A stretch of 64,000 bases of DNA from Thermomonas fusca DSM 15424 (GTDB lineage: Bacteria; Pseudomonadota; Gammaproteobacteria; Xanthomonadales; Xanthomonadaceae): positions 39,745-103,744 of the forward strand of contig NZ_KE384102.1 of the NCBI RefSeq assembly GCF_000423885.1, written 5' to 3'. The position numbers and the translations under genes are program-made. The notes under the pieces were generated by a model that saw only the letters and a program-made list of their open reading frames with translations, had not been told where the DNA came from and searched no databases. Shown piece after piece: positions 17,876 through 29,280 of the stretch. Within the stretch, counting starts at the first letter, position 1; each line of letters begins with the position of its first letter.

Positions 17876-19774
17876 ATGCCTGCCTGCCACTTTCGCCTGC
17901 CCTTGTTGCTCGCCTGCCTGTTGGCCACCGCGCCGGCGTGGGCGATCAAGGTGCAGAAGCTGGAGATCGTCGGCCTGCGCGACGAGGCGATGGAAGCCAA
18001 CGTGCGCAGCGCGCTGTCGCTGAGCGACGAGTTGGACCGCGACCTGCGCGCGCGCCGGCTGGGGCATCTGCTGCGGGTGGCCGAGGACGAAACCCGGCGC
18101 GCGCTGGAACCATTCGGCTATTACTCGCCGACGATCAGCGTGGAGCGCAGCGACCGGCCCGCGCCCGTCGCCGATGCGCAAACCGACGCCGCGGCAGGCG
18201 ATGCCGATGATGGCGACGGCAGCGACGGCGATGCCGACAGCGACCGCGCGGATGCACCCAACGCGCGCGGCAACCGCGACCGCGTGCTGACCGTGATCAT
18301 CCGCATCGATCCCGGCCAGCCGGTGCGGGTGCGCGGGCTGGAACTCGGGGTGGCCGGGCCAGGTGGCGACGACCGTCACGTCGGCGACGCGCTGGCCGCG
18401 TTCGAGCCGCGCATCGGCGCGGTGCTTGACCACCGCCTGTACGAAACCGGCAAGTCGCGGATCGCCACCGCACTGGCTGCGCACGGTTATTTCGATGCCG
18501 CGCTGGCCAGCCATCGGGTCGAGGTGACGCGGGCGCAGCAGGCCGCCGACATCGACCTGCGCTGGAGCAGCGGCGCGCGTCACATGCTGGGCGAAGCGCG
18601 CTTCACCCAGACGCCCAAGGCCATCATCGACCCGCGTCTGCTGGGCAAGCTGGTGCCGTGGTCGCCGGGCCAGCCTTACGACCAGGCCGAGCTGGAACGC
18701 CTGCGCAAATCGCTGGTCATGCTGGATTATTTCGCGCTGGTCGATGTGCAGGCCGCACCGGCGCAGGCCACTGGCCTGCAGGTGCCGGTGGAGGTGCAGC
18801 TGACCCCCGCCAAGCGCAGCATCTACAGCCTCGGCGCCAGCTACGGCACGCTCAGCGGCGCCGGCATCAGCGCCGGGGTGGAGCGGCGCTACCTCAACGC
18901 GCGCGGGCACAAGGCGCTGGCGCAGGTGGACTGGGCGGAGAAGCGCAAGACCGCGACGCTGCAATACCGCATCCCCGCCTTCGCCTGGCTGGACGGCTGG
19001 TACACCGCCAGCCTGCAGGCCGCGGACGAGCAGACCGACTACGTCAACAGCCGCCGGCTGGAATTGGTGGGCAGCCGCAGCGGCCAGTACAACGACCGCC
19101 TCAACCTGGTCGCCTCGCTGCACGTGCTGCGCGAACGCTGGGCCTATGCCAGCTTGACCCGGCCGACCCCGGACTTCCGGTACGCCAGCTTCGTCTATCC
19201 CTCGCTGCGCGCGGAATACATCGACGTGGACGAGCGCATGGCGCCGCGCCGCGGCGGCGGTGGCACCCTGACCCTGCGCGGCGGCAAGGGCGGCGCCGAC
19301 GGCAGGGCCACTTTCACCCAGCTGCACGCCAGCGTGCAGTGGTTCCACGGGCTGGATCCCAGCAGCCGGCTGCTGGCGCGCGGCGAACTGGGCCACACCT
19401 TCACCGCCGACGTGCTGGAACTGCCGCCCAGCCTGCGCTACTACGCCGGCGGCGACCGCAGCGTGCGCGGCTACGGCTGGCACGAGATCGGCCCGCGCAT
19501 CGCCACCAGCGGCGGCGACTATTTCACCGGCGCGCCCAATGTGGTCACCGCCAGCCTGGAATACGAGCGCTACTTCCGCGGCCCGTGGGGTGCGGCGGTG
19601 TTCGTGGATACCGGCAGCGCATTCGAGGGCCGCGACGCCGACCTGCATACCGGCGTCGGCATCGGTCTGCGCTGGCGCTCGCCGGTGGGGCCGGTGCGCG
19701 TCGACATCGCGCGCGGGCTGGATTCGCCGGATTCGCCGATCACCCTGCATCTCAACATCGGCGCCGATCTGTGA
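17876..19774 (+). CDS. tamA: Translocation and assembly module outer-membrane protein TamA
   Basis: Omp85-family outer-membrane protein that works with TamB to assemble outer-membrane proteins or move lipids between membranes. The 632-residue product has a signal peptide ending at APAWA (about residue 22), POTRA domains and a C-terminal beta-barrel, with the surface-antigen motif RYYAGGDRSVRGYGW near residue 522. An acidic low-complexity insert rich in Asp and Gly (about residues 97-135) interrupts the first POTRA region and makes the protein longer than E. coli TamA (577). The start at 17876 gives the signal peptide; the longer frame upstream does not. tamB follows 22 bp later. Confidence 0.93.
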   Translation: MPACHFRLPLLLACLLATAPAWAIKVQKLEIVGLRDEAMEANVRSALSLSDELDRDLRARRLGHLLRVAEDETRRALEPFGYYSPTISVERSDRPAPVADAQTDAAAGDADDGDGSDGDADSDRADAPNARGNRDRVLTVIIRIDPGQPVRVRGLELGVAGPGGDDRHVGDALAAFEPRIGAVLDHRLYETGKSRIATALAAHGYFDAALASHRVEVTRAQQAADIDLRWSSGARHMLGEARFTQTPKAIIDPRLLGKLVPWSPGQPYDQAELERLRKSLVMLDYFALVDVQAAPAQATGLQVPVEVQLTPAKRSIYSLGASYGTLSGAGISAGVERRYLNARGHKALAQVDWAEKRKTATLQYRIPAFAWLDGWYTASLQAADEQTDYVNSRRLELVGSRSGQYNDRLNLVASLHVLRERWAYASLTRPTPDFRYASFVYPSLRAEYIDVDERMAPRRGGGGTLTLRGGKGGADGRATFTQLHASVQWFHGLDPSSRLLARGELGHTFTADVLELPPSLRYYAGGDRSVRGYGWHEIGPRIATSGGDYFTGAPNVVTASLEYERYFRGPWGAAVFVDTGSAFEGRDADLHTGVGIGLRWRSPVGPVRVDIARGLDSPDSPITLHLNIGADL

Positions 19775-19796
19775 AGGCGCGCGTGAAGGGACGACC

Positions 19797-22700
19797 GTGA
19801 ACTGGCGCGACCGCTACCGCCGCTATCGCCGCTACGGGCTGGAACCGCTGCCGGCCGATGCCAGCCGCGAACAGCGCGAAGCGCGCATCGCCGAACTGCG
19901 GGTGCTGCGCCACAAGCGCCGGCGCAGGATCGCGCTGCGCAGCGGCATCGGCATCGGCGCGGTGGCGCTGCTGGCGGTCGCGGCGATCTACTGGGTGGTC
20001 ACCACCATCGGCGGGCGCGATTTCCTGCTGCGGCAGATCGTCTCGCGCCTGCCGGCCGATGCGGTGCTGACCTGGAAGCAGGCGGAAGGCCCGGTGTCGG
20101 GGCCGATGATCCTGCGCGGCGTGCATTTTTCGCTGCCGCGCCAGCGCGACCCCGACTGCGTGCCGACCCCGCAGGCCAGCTGCGCGATGGGCACGATCAT
20201 TTTCGACGCGACGACCGTTGTGCTCGACCCGGCGATCCGCCCGCTGCTCGGCCGCACCCTGCGGCTGGACGCGCTGGACGTGACCGGCGCCACCCTCGAC
20301 CTGCCGAAAGGCGACACCCCGTTCAAGCTGCCGACCTGGCCGGACGTGCTGCCGGCCATCGCGCCGCCGCTGGACCTGCGCGCCGATGCCATCCGCATCG
20401 ACGGCCTGCGCGTGCTGCAGGAAGGCCAGCCGCTGATCGCCATCCAGCGCGCGCGCGGCGGCCTGGATGCGCGCAGCGGCCGCCTGCATGTGGAGCGACT
20501 GGCGGTGGACAGCGACCGCGGCCGCTTCACCCTGCACGGCGACTACGCGCCGGGCGACCACTACCGCAGCAACCTGCTGGCCACCGCGGTGCTGCGGGCG
20601 CCGGCCGGGCAGACCGCGCCGCGGCTGGGGCTGGTGGCGCGCGGCGACCTGTCGCGAATGGTGGTGGCGCTGGCCGGACGCGCACCCGCGCCGCTGCGCG
20701 CCACCCTGACCCTGCACGGCGACGCGGACGCGCCGCGCTGGCAGCTGGATGCCGGCAGCGACGCACTCGACATCGACCTGCTGGCCGGCAGCGGAGCAGG
20801 CGTGCCGCTGCGCTTCAGGCTCGAGGCCAGCGGCACCGGCGGCGACGCACGGCTGCAGGGCGAGCTGCAGCGCGGCGATTTCACGCTGGCGGTACTGCCT
20901 TCGAAACTGCAGCTGCAGGACCAGCGGCTGCAGCTGCAGCCGCTGGCGGTGGCCACGCTGGGCGGGCGCATCGTCGCCAACGGCGTGGCCGACCTGCGCG
21001 ACCCGGACAACACCTCGCTGAAGCTCGCGCTGAACGCGCGCGGGCTGCGTTGGCAGGACGCCACCGGCAACACCGCGGTGCTGGCCGATGCCGACCTTGG
21101 CATCGCCGGCAAGCCGGAGCGCTGGGCGCTGCAGGGACAGGCGCGGCTGGCCCGCGGCGACGACCGCGCCACTGTCGATATGCGCGGCAGCGGCGACCGC
21201 GACGGCATGCGCTTTGAAACCCTGCGCGCAGCGATGCCGCAGGGCCGGCTGGACGCCAGCGGCACGCTGGCATGGACACCGGCTCTGCAGTGGCAGGCGC
21301 AGGCGCAGCTGGCCGGCTTCGACCCCGGCTACTTCGCGCCGGACTGGCCGGGCGCGATCAACGGTGCGCTGCGCAGCCACGGCACGCTGCGCGACGGCAA
21401 GGGCCTGCTGGCGCATGTCGATGCGCGCGCGCTGGGCGGCAAGCTGCGCGGGCGCGCGCTGGGCGGACGCGGCAATCTCGACATCGATGGCGATGCCTGG
21501 GCCGGCGACATCGCGCTGACGCTTGGCGGCAGCCGCATCGACGCCAAGGGCCGCATCGCCGCCACCATCGATGTGGACGCGAAGTTCGCGCCGCTGCGGC
21601 TCGACGACCTGCTGCCCGACGGCAAGGGCGTGCTGCGCGGCAGCCTGACGCTGCGCGGCGCCCGCAATGCGCCGGACGTGGCGGTGGACCTGGCCGGCAG
21701 CGATCTGGCCTTCGGCGACTACCGCGCGGCGCGGCTGCAGGCCAAGGGCCGGCTGCCGTGGCGGCAGGGCGACGGCGCGCTGCTGGTGGATGCCGACGGC
21801 GTGCAGGCCGGGGTGCCGCTGACCCACCTGCGCGCCTCGCTGCGCGGCGCGGTGGAACGACTGCGCTTCGACGTCGAGGCCGGCAACGACAGCGCCGCAC
21901 TGGCACTGGCCGGCAGCGCGCAGAAACGGGGCGCGCGCTGGCAAGGCAGTCTGTCCAACGCGGTGCTCACCCCCGTCGCGGCGGCGAAATGGACGCAGCA
22001 GCAGCCGGCCAGCTGGTCCTGGGATGGCCGCAACGGCGCGCTGTCTTCCACCTGCCTGCAGTCCGCGCTGGGCGGCGCGCTATGTGCCAGCGCCGACTGG
22101 CCGCGCCGCGGCGTGGACCTGCACGGCACCGGCCTGCCGCTGGCGCTGGCGTCGGACTGGCTGCCCAAGCGCGAGGACGGCCGGCCGTGGGCGCTCCACG
22201 GCGAGCTCGATCTCATCGCGCAGCTGCGCCCGCAGGGCAGTGCATGGAGCGCCACCGCCAGCGTCAGTTCGGCCAGCGGCGGCGTGCGCAACGGCCCGCG
22301 CGCGCGCCGCGACCTGCTCGGCTATCGCGAACTGAAAGTGGATGCGCGCTTCGGCCCCCAGCGCATCGACGCCACCCTTGCCACCGCGCTGGCCAAGGGC
22401 GGCCGCATCGCCGCCCAAGTCGCCACCGGCTGGGACGCCTATGCGCCGCTGGCCGGCACGCTCAAGGCCAACCTGCGCGAACTCGGCTGGCTGGAGCTGT
22501 TCTCGCCCGACATCGTCCAGCCCGCCGGCACGCTGGATCTCGACCTGCGCCTGGCCGGCACCCGCGCGCGCCCGCTGCTGGGCGGCAGCGGCCAGTTGCA
22601 GGACTTCGCCGCCGAGCTGCCGGCGCTGGGCATCGCGGTGCAGGAGGGCACCGTGCGCCTGCAGGCGCGCGAGGATGGCAGCGCGCTGATCGATGGCAGC

Positions 22701-23708
22701 CTGGGCACCGGCAAGGGCCTGTTGCGCATCGACGGCAGCCTGGGCTGGCTGGACGACGCCACGCCGCTGCAGCTGAACCTGCGCGGCACCGACGTGCTGC
22801 TGGCCGACACCCGCCAGGTGCGCATCCTCGCTTCGCCCGACATCGCGGTGCGCTATCGCGCCGGCACCCCGCTGCAGGTGCGCGGCACGGTGGCGGTGCC
22901 GGAAGCCGACCTGCACCTGGAGCGGCTGGACATGGGCATCTCGCCCTCGCCCGACGTGGTGGTGCTGGACCCGATCGATCCCCTGCGCGCCGCCGCGGTG
23001 CCGCTGCAGCTCGACCTCGACGTGCTGGTGAACGTGGGCGAACGCGTGCGCATCGACGGCTTCGGCCTGGCCGGCACCCTCGGCGGCAGCCTGCGCGTGC
23101 GCCAGCCGCCCGGCGGCGAGCTGCGCGCCACCGGCGAGCTGGAGGTCGGTGGCCGCTACCGCGCCTATGGCCAGGACCTGCGCATCACCCGCGGCCGCCT
23201 GCTGTGGTCGAACACCCGCGCCGGCGACCCGCGGCTGGACATCCGCGCCCAGCGCGAGATCGGCGCGGTCACCGCCGGCGTGCAGGTCAACGGCCGCGCC
23301 TCCGCACCGGAAGCCAGCGTTTGGTCGAACCCGGCGATGAGCCAGTCGGAAGCGCTGGCCTACCTCACCCTGGGCCGCCCGCTGCCCAGCCTGAGCAGCC
23401 GCGAAATGCAGCAGCTCGACGTCGCCAAGTCCGCGCTCAACACAGGCGTGGGCCTGCTCACCGCGCAGCTGGGCGCACGCATCGGCCTGGACGACGCCGG
23501 CGTCAGCACCTCGCGCGCGCTAGGCGCGGAGGTGCTGGGCGTCGGCAAATACCTGTCGCCGAAACTCTACGTCAGCTACGGCGTGTCGCTGCTCGGCACC
23601 GGCCAGGTGGTGACGCTGAAATACCTGCTGCGCAAGGGCTTCGACATCCAGATCGAATCGTCCACCGTGGAGAACCGCGCGTCGGTGAACTGGCGCACCG
23701 AAAAGTAG
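19797..23708 (+). CDS. tamB: Translocation and assembly module inner-membrane protein TamB
   Basis: Partner of TamA: an AsmA-like periplasm-spanning protein anchored in the inner membrane. The 1303-residue protein has a basic cytoplasmic N-terminus and one membrane helix (about residues 43-65: IGIGAVALLAVAAIYWVVTT). A very long beta-rich repeat region follows, then the C-terminal DUF490/TamB domain with SQSEALAYLTLGRPL and the ending KYLSPKLYVSYGVSLLG. The GTG start at 19797 has AAGGGA 6 nt upstream. A strong terminator follows the stop. Confidence 0.93.
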   Translation: MNWRDRYRRYRRYGLEPLPADASREQREARIAELRVLRHKRRRRIALRSGIGIGAVALLAVAAIYWVVTTIGGRDFLLRQIVSRLPADAVLTWKQAEGPVSGPMILRGVHFSLPRQRDPDCVPTPQASCAMGTIIFDATTVVLDPAIRPLLGRTLRLDALDVTGATLDLPKGDTPFKLPTWPDVLPAIAPPLDLRADAIRIDGLRVLQEGQPLIAIQRARGGLDARSGRLHVERLAVDSDRGRFTLHGDYAPGDHYRSNLLATAVLRAPAGQTAPRLGLVARGDLSRMVVALAGRAPAPLRATLTLHGDADAPRWQLDAGSDALDIDLLAGSGAGVPLRFRLEASGTGGDARLQGELQRGDFTLAVLPSKLQLQDQRLQLQPLAVATLGGRIVANGVADLRDPDNTSLKLALNARGLRWQDATGNTAVLADADLGIAGKPERWALQGQARLARGDDRATVDMRGSGDRDGMRFETLRAAMPQGRLDASGTLAWTPALQWQAQAQLAGFDPGYFAPDWPGAINGALRSHGTLRDGKGLLAHVDARALGGKLRGRALGGRGNLDIDGDAWAGDIALTLGGSRIDAKGRIAATIDVDAKFAPLRLDDLLPDGKGVLRGSLTLRGARNAPDVAVDLAGSDLAFGDYRAARLQAKGRLPWRQGDGALLVDADGVQAGVPLTHLRASLRGAVERLRFDVEAGNDSAALALAGSAQKRGARWQGSLSNAVLTPVAAAKWTQQQPASWSWDGRNGALSSTCLQSALGGALCASADWPRRGVDLHGTGLPLALASDWLPKREDGRPWALHGELDLIAQLRPQGSAWSATASVSSASGGVRNGPRARRDLLGYRELKVDARFGPQRIDATLATALAKGGRIAAQVATGWDAYAPLAGTLKANLRELGWLELFSPDIVQPAGTLDLDLRLAGTRARPLLGGSGQLQDFAAELPALGIAVQEGTVRLQAREDGSALIDGSLGTGKGLLRIDGSLGWLDDATPLQLNLRGTDVLLADTRQVRILASPDIAVRYRAGTPLQVRGTVAVPEADLHLERLDMGISPSPDVVVLDPIDPLRAAAVPLQLDLDVLVNVGERVRIDGFGLAGTLGGSLRVRQPPGGELRATGELEVGGRYRAYGQDLRITRGRLLWSNTRAGDPRLDIRAQREIGAVTAGVQVNGRASAPEASVWSNPAMSQSEALAYLTLGRPLPSLSSREMQQLDVAKSALNTGVGLLTAQLGARIGLDDAGVSTSRALGAEVLGVGKYLSPKLYVSYGVSLLGTGQVVTLKYLLRKGFDIQIESSTVENRASVNWRTEK

Positions 23709-23743
23709 GCACCTCGCGCCGGGCCATTCCGACACGCCTGCGC

Positions 23744-23779
23744 CGCGCGCCCGGGCAGCCCGCCGGGCGCGCGATTTTT
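23744..23779 (+). terminator. Rho-independent terminator after tamB
   Basis: CGCGCGCCCGG / CCGGGCGCGCG gives an 11-bp perfect stem with an 8-nt loop, followed directly by ATTTTT. It lies between convergent tamB and the YadA-type gene. Confidence 0.85.
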
Positions 23780-23795
23780 CCATTGGCGCGGCGGG

Positions 23796-25706
23796 TTACA
23801 GATCGAAGCCGAAACCCGCGCCGGCGGAAGACTCGCTGCCGCTGAAGCTTGCCCCCAACGAGAACGAACCACGGTCGCCCAGGCGCTTGCCGTAGCCGAT
23901 CGACACCGCGCCCTGGCTGCCCTGCACGCCCACGCCGATCGCGATCCGGCCCTTGGCGGATGCACCCAACGCCGCGTTTACCGCCATCTGGGTCATCGCG
24001 CTGCCCATCGCGCCGAGCCGATCGATGCGCCGGTCGGTCTGCGCGAAGCGACGATCCACCTGTTGCTGGAACTGGTTGAACGTGTCGTCCCACGCGGCGA
24101 ACCGCGCATCCGCATGTGCCTTGGCAGCGGCGAGCGTCTGGCCGGAAGCGGAGTCGGTATAAGCCTTGGACGCCGTCAGGGTGGTGGCATCAGCGACGTC
24201 GGCATGCGCGTTGGCGGCGGTGAGCGTAGCCGCGTCTCCGGCATCGGCGTGGTCATTGGCAGCGGCCAACGTGGCGGCATCGCCCGCATCCACGATCTGC
24301 ACCAGCTGGGCCGGATCCACACCGGGGCCGGCAGGGCCCTGCGGACCGGCGGGTCCCGCCGGACCAGCGGGACCCTCGGCGCCGGCAGGACCGGTGGGGC
24401 CAGCGGGGCCGGCAGGACCGCTTGGCCCGATTGGACCGGTGGGGCCTTGCGGACCCTGCGGCCCGGGCGCGCCCACCCCGCCGGCCAGCGCGGTCAGCCG
24501 CGAATCGACCGCGGCAAACGCCGCCGCCACCGTGCCGTAGTTGCTGCCCTGGATGCTGAAGCTCGGCGCGCTGAACACGCCACCGGTGAACGTCGCGCCG
24601 CCACCGAACCAGTCCACCAGCGAACGCAGCTGGCGCGCGTTCACGGCGTCGAAGTCCTCCGATCCATCGGCCAGGTGGATGAGCTGGTGCTCGGCGCCGG
24701 ATTTGCCGATCGACACGGCGAAGTCGCGGTCGGCAATGGCCTGGTAACCGATCGCGGTGCTGCCGACATTCAACGCTTCCGATTCGAATCCGAACGCCAT
24801 GGAGGCCTCGCCGTTGGCGCGATTCCGGTAGCCGACCGCGGTACTGCCGAAGCTCAGCGCCTCCGATTCGAAGCCGAAGGCATTGGCCGCCTCCCCCGCG
24901 GCCAGGTTGCGATGGCCGATCGCGTTGGCCCCGGTTTGCTCTGCCCTGTTGGCGTAACCCACCGCGCTGGAAAACATGCCCCCGGCGCGGTTCAGGCTGC
25001 CGACAGCGGTGCTGCTGATGTGGTCGGCGTTGCTGTTCATGCCAATGGCCACGGCAAAGTCCCGCCTGGCATAGGCCGCATTTCCCACCGCCACCGAGGA
25101 TTCACCCGCGGCTTCGGCGGCTTCGCCCGGGTCGACTGCACCGTTCGCGTTGAGGTCTCTCCATCCGCCCGCCGCGAACGCGCCGGTACCGGTGGCGCTT
25201 GCGTAATAGCCAAAAGCACTGCTGCGCTCGGCGTTGGCAAGCGAGTGGTATCCGAAGGCACTGGAATAGGCTTCAGTGGCGGTGTTGTACAGCCCGTAAG
25301 CGGACGATCTCAATGCAGTGGCTGTGTTCGCGTAGCCGAAACTCGCGCTGCTGTCGCCCCGGGCGATGTTCGACGCGCCAAACGCGGAGGCATTGATCCC
25401 ACTGGCGATATTCCGGACGCCGACGGCGGCTGCACCTGCGCCTGCCGCCACGGTGCTGTAGCCGACGGCGATACTGGCTTCGCCGCTTGCGTTGTTGTTG
25501 TAGCCATACGCGGACGCAGTGGCGGCGCAGGTGGTGTTGTCGGCGCCGTGCTCGCTGCCCTGGTTGGTGGGTGCGGCCGGCACCGGGTCGCCATTGGCAT
25601 CCAGGCACGGCGGGTCGGCGGCGAAGGCTGGTGCAGACAGCGCTGCAAGCAGGGCCAGGCTCAGCAGCGACAGCGCCGGGTGGCGGCGACGGAAAGTGGC
25701 AGACAT
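23796..25706 (-). CDS. YadA-type trimeric autotransporter adhesin with collagen-like stalk
   Basis: A 636-residue type Vc autotransporter, probably an outer-membrane trimer that mediates attachment. It has a signal peptide (about 1-28) and a head of roughly 14-residue YadA repeats of the SAFGY..A type (about 40-370). An EF-hand-like loop DLNANGAVDPGE interrupts the head at residues 184-195. Then follow a neck with AVNARQLRSL, seventeen Gly-Xaa-Yaa triplets (residues 412-462), a helical stalk with repeated AHAD/DAGDAAT motifs, and a C-terminal anchor ending in GAGFGFDL. The start at 25706 has AGGA 8 nt upstream. The gene is divergent from the sigma factor gene and convergent with tamB. A collagen-like segment in this position is unusual. 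Confidence 0.93.
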   Translation of the reverse strand: MSATFRRRHPALSLLSLALLAALSAPAFAADPPCLDANGDPVPAAPTNQGSEHGADNTTCAATASAYGYNNNASGEASIAVGYSTVAAGAGAAAVGVRNIASGINASAFGASNIARGDSSASFGYANTATALRSSAYGLYNTATEAYSSAFGYHSLANAERSSAFGYYASATGTGAFAAGGWRDLNANGAVDPGEAAEAAGESSVAVGNAAYARRDFAVAIGMNSNADHISSTAVGSLNRAGGMFSSAVGYANRAEQTGANAIGHRNLAAGEAANAFGFESEALSFGSTAVGYRNRANGEASMAFGFESEALNVGSTAIGYQAIADRDFAVSIGKSGAEHQLIHLADGSEDFDAVNARQLRSLVDWFGGGATFTGGVFSAPSFSIQGSNYGTVAAAFAAVDSRLTALAGGVGAPGPQGPQGPTGPIGPSGPAGPAGPTGPAGAEGPAGPAGPAGPQGPAGPGVDPAQLVQIVDAGDAATLAAANDHADAGDAATLTAANAHADVADATTLTASKAYTDSASGQTLAAAKAHADARFAAWDDTFNQFQQQVDRRFAQTDRRIDRLGAMGSAMTQMAVNAALGASAKGRIAIGVGVQGSQGAVSIGYGKRLGDRGSFSLGASFSGSESSAGAGFGFDL

Positions 25707-25737
25707 GTGTTGTTTCCTGGTCAATGCCGGGCGGAAT

Positions 25738-25772
25738 GCCGGCGTGACTGTCCTATGCGAAACTTCGCCGGC
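25738..25772. promoter_or_regulatory. Inverted repeat in the adhesin/sigma-factor divergent region
   Basis: GCCGGCG and CGCCGGC form a 7-bp inverted repeat with a 21-bp spacer, between the divergent adhesin and sigma-factor starts. It could be an operator or a structure in either transcript. Its G+C content makes chance occurrence plausible. Confidence 0.25.
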
Positions 25773-25798
25773 AATCCGGACATGCGTGGGGAAGACGC

Positions 25799-26358
25799 TT
25801 GCCATCGGCTCCCGATTCACTGGAAGTGACCGTGCTGCTGGCGCGCGCGCGCGCCGGCGATGGCGCTGCGCTGGGCGCTGCCTATTCCGCGCTGTACGAC
25901 GAGCTGAAGCGCGCGGCGCGCCAGCAGTTGCGACGCATGCAGGACGCCTTCCAGACCACTGCGCTGGTGCACGAGGCCTATATGAAGCTAGCCGGCGGCG
26001 CGCAGCTTGCCGCCGTGGACCGCAACCACCTGCTGGCGCTGTCGGCACGGGCGATGCGCCAGGTGCTGGTGGACGACGCCCGCGCGCGCAAGGCCGACAA
26101 GCGCGGCGGTGGCCAGCAGGAACTCACCCTGGGCGCCGCGCCGGGCAGCGACAGCACCGCCGTGGTCGAGGTGCTGGCACTGGACGAACTGTTGTCCGCC
26201 CTGCACCGCCTAGACGAACGGGCCGCGCAGATCGTGGAGCTGCGCTACTTCGGCGGCTATTCCGAAACCGAGATCGCGGACATGCTGGGCATCAGCGACC
26301 GCACCCTGCGCCGCGACTGGCGCAAGGCGCGCGCGTTCCTGCTGGCGGAGATGCAGGC

Positions 26359-26362
<4 letters not shown>
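25799..26362 (+). CDS. ECF-type RNA polymerase sigma factor (TIGR02999-like)
   Basis: A 187-residue sigma factor with region 2 (ALGAAYSALYDELKRAARQQLRR, TTALVHEAYMKL) and region 4 (LDERAAQIVELRYFGGYSETEIADMLGISDRTLRRDWRKAR). The TTALVHEAY segment is typical of the ECF subfamily often found beside Ser/Thr kinases. It would direct polymerase to a small set of promoters. The start is TTG at 25799, chosen because GGGGAAG lies 4 nt upstream; a GTG at 25826 is the alternative. The stop overlaps the kinase ATG by 4 bp (ATGA), and there is no classical anti-sigma gene. The divergent adhesin is an obvious candidate target. Confidence 0.88.
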
Positions 26363-29222
<2,860 letters not shown>

Positions 29223-29235
<13 letters not shown>

Positions 29236-29252
29236 ACCCGCCGCGCCTGAAC
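29223..29252 (+). repeat. 15-bp tandem repeat over the kinase stop codon
   Basis: CCGCCGCGCCTGAAC occurs twice in direct succession. Each copy contains an in-frame TGA, so the first ends the kinase and the second is an in-frame back-up stop. Confidence 0.8.
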
Positions 29253-29280
29253 CCGGCGCGATGACGGCGGCCCGGCGGCC

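Noticed and set aside
24321..24473. Collagen-like segment as contamination or assembly error
   Set aside because: It is in frame inside one continuous YadA-type gene and its base composition matches the surroundings.
24063..25829. A 588-codon plus-strand frame opposite the YadA-type adhesin
   Set aside because: A shadow of the adhesin's repetitive coding sequence.
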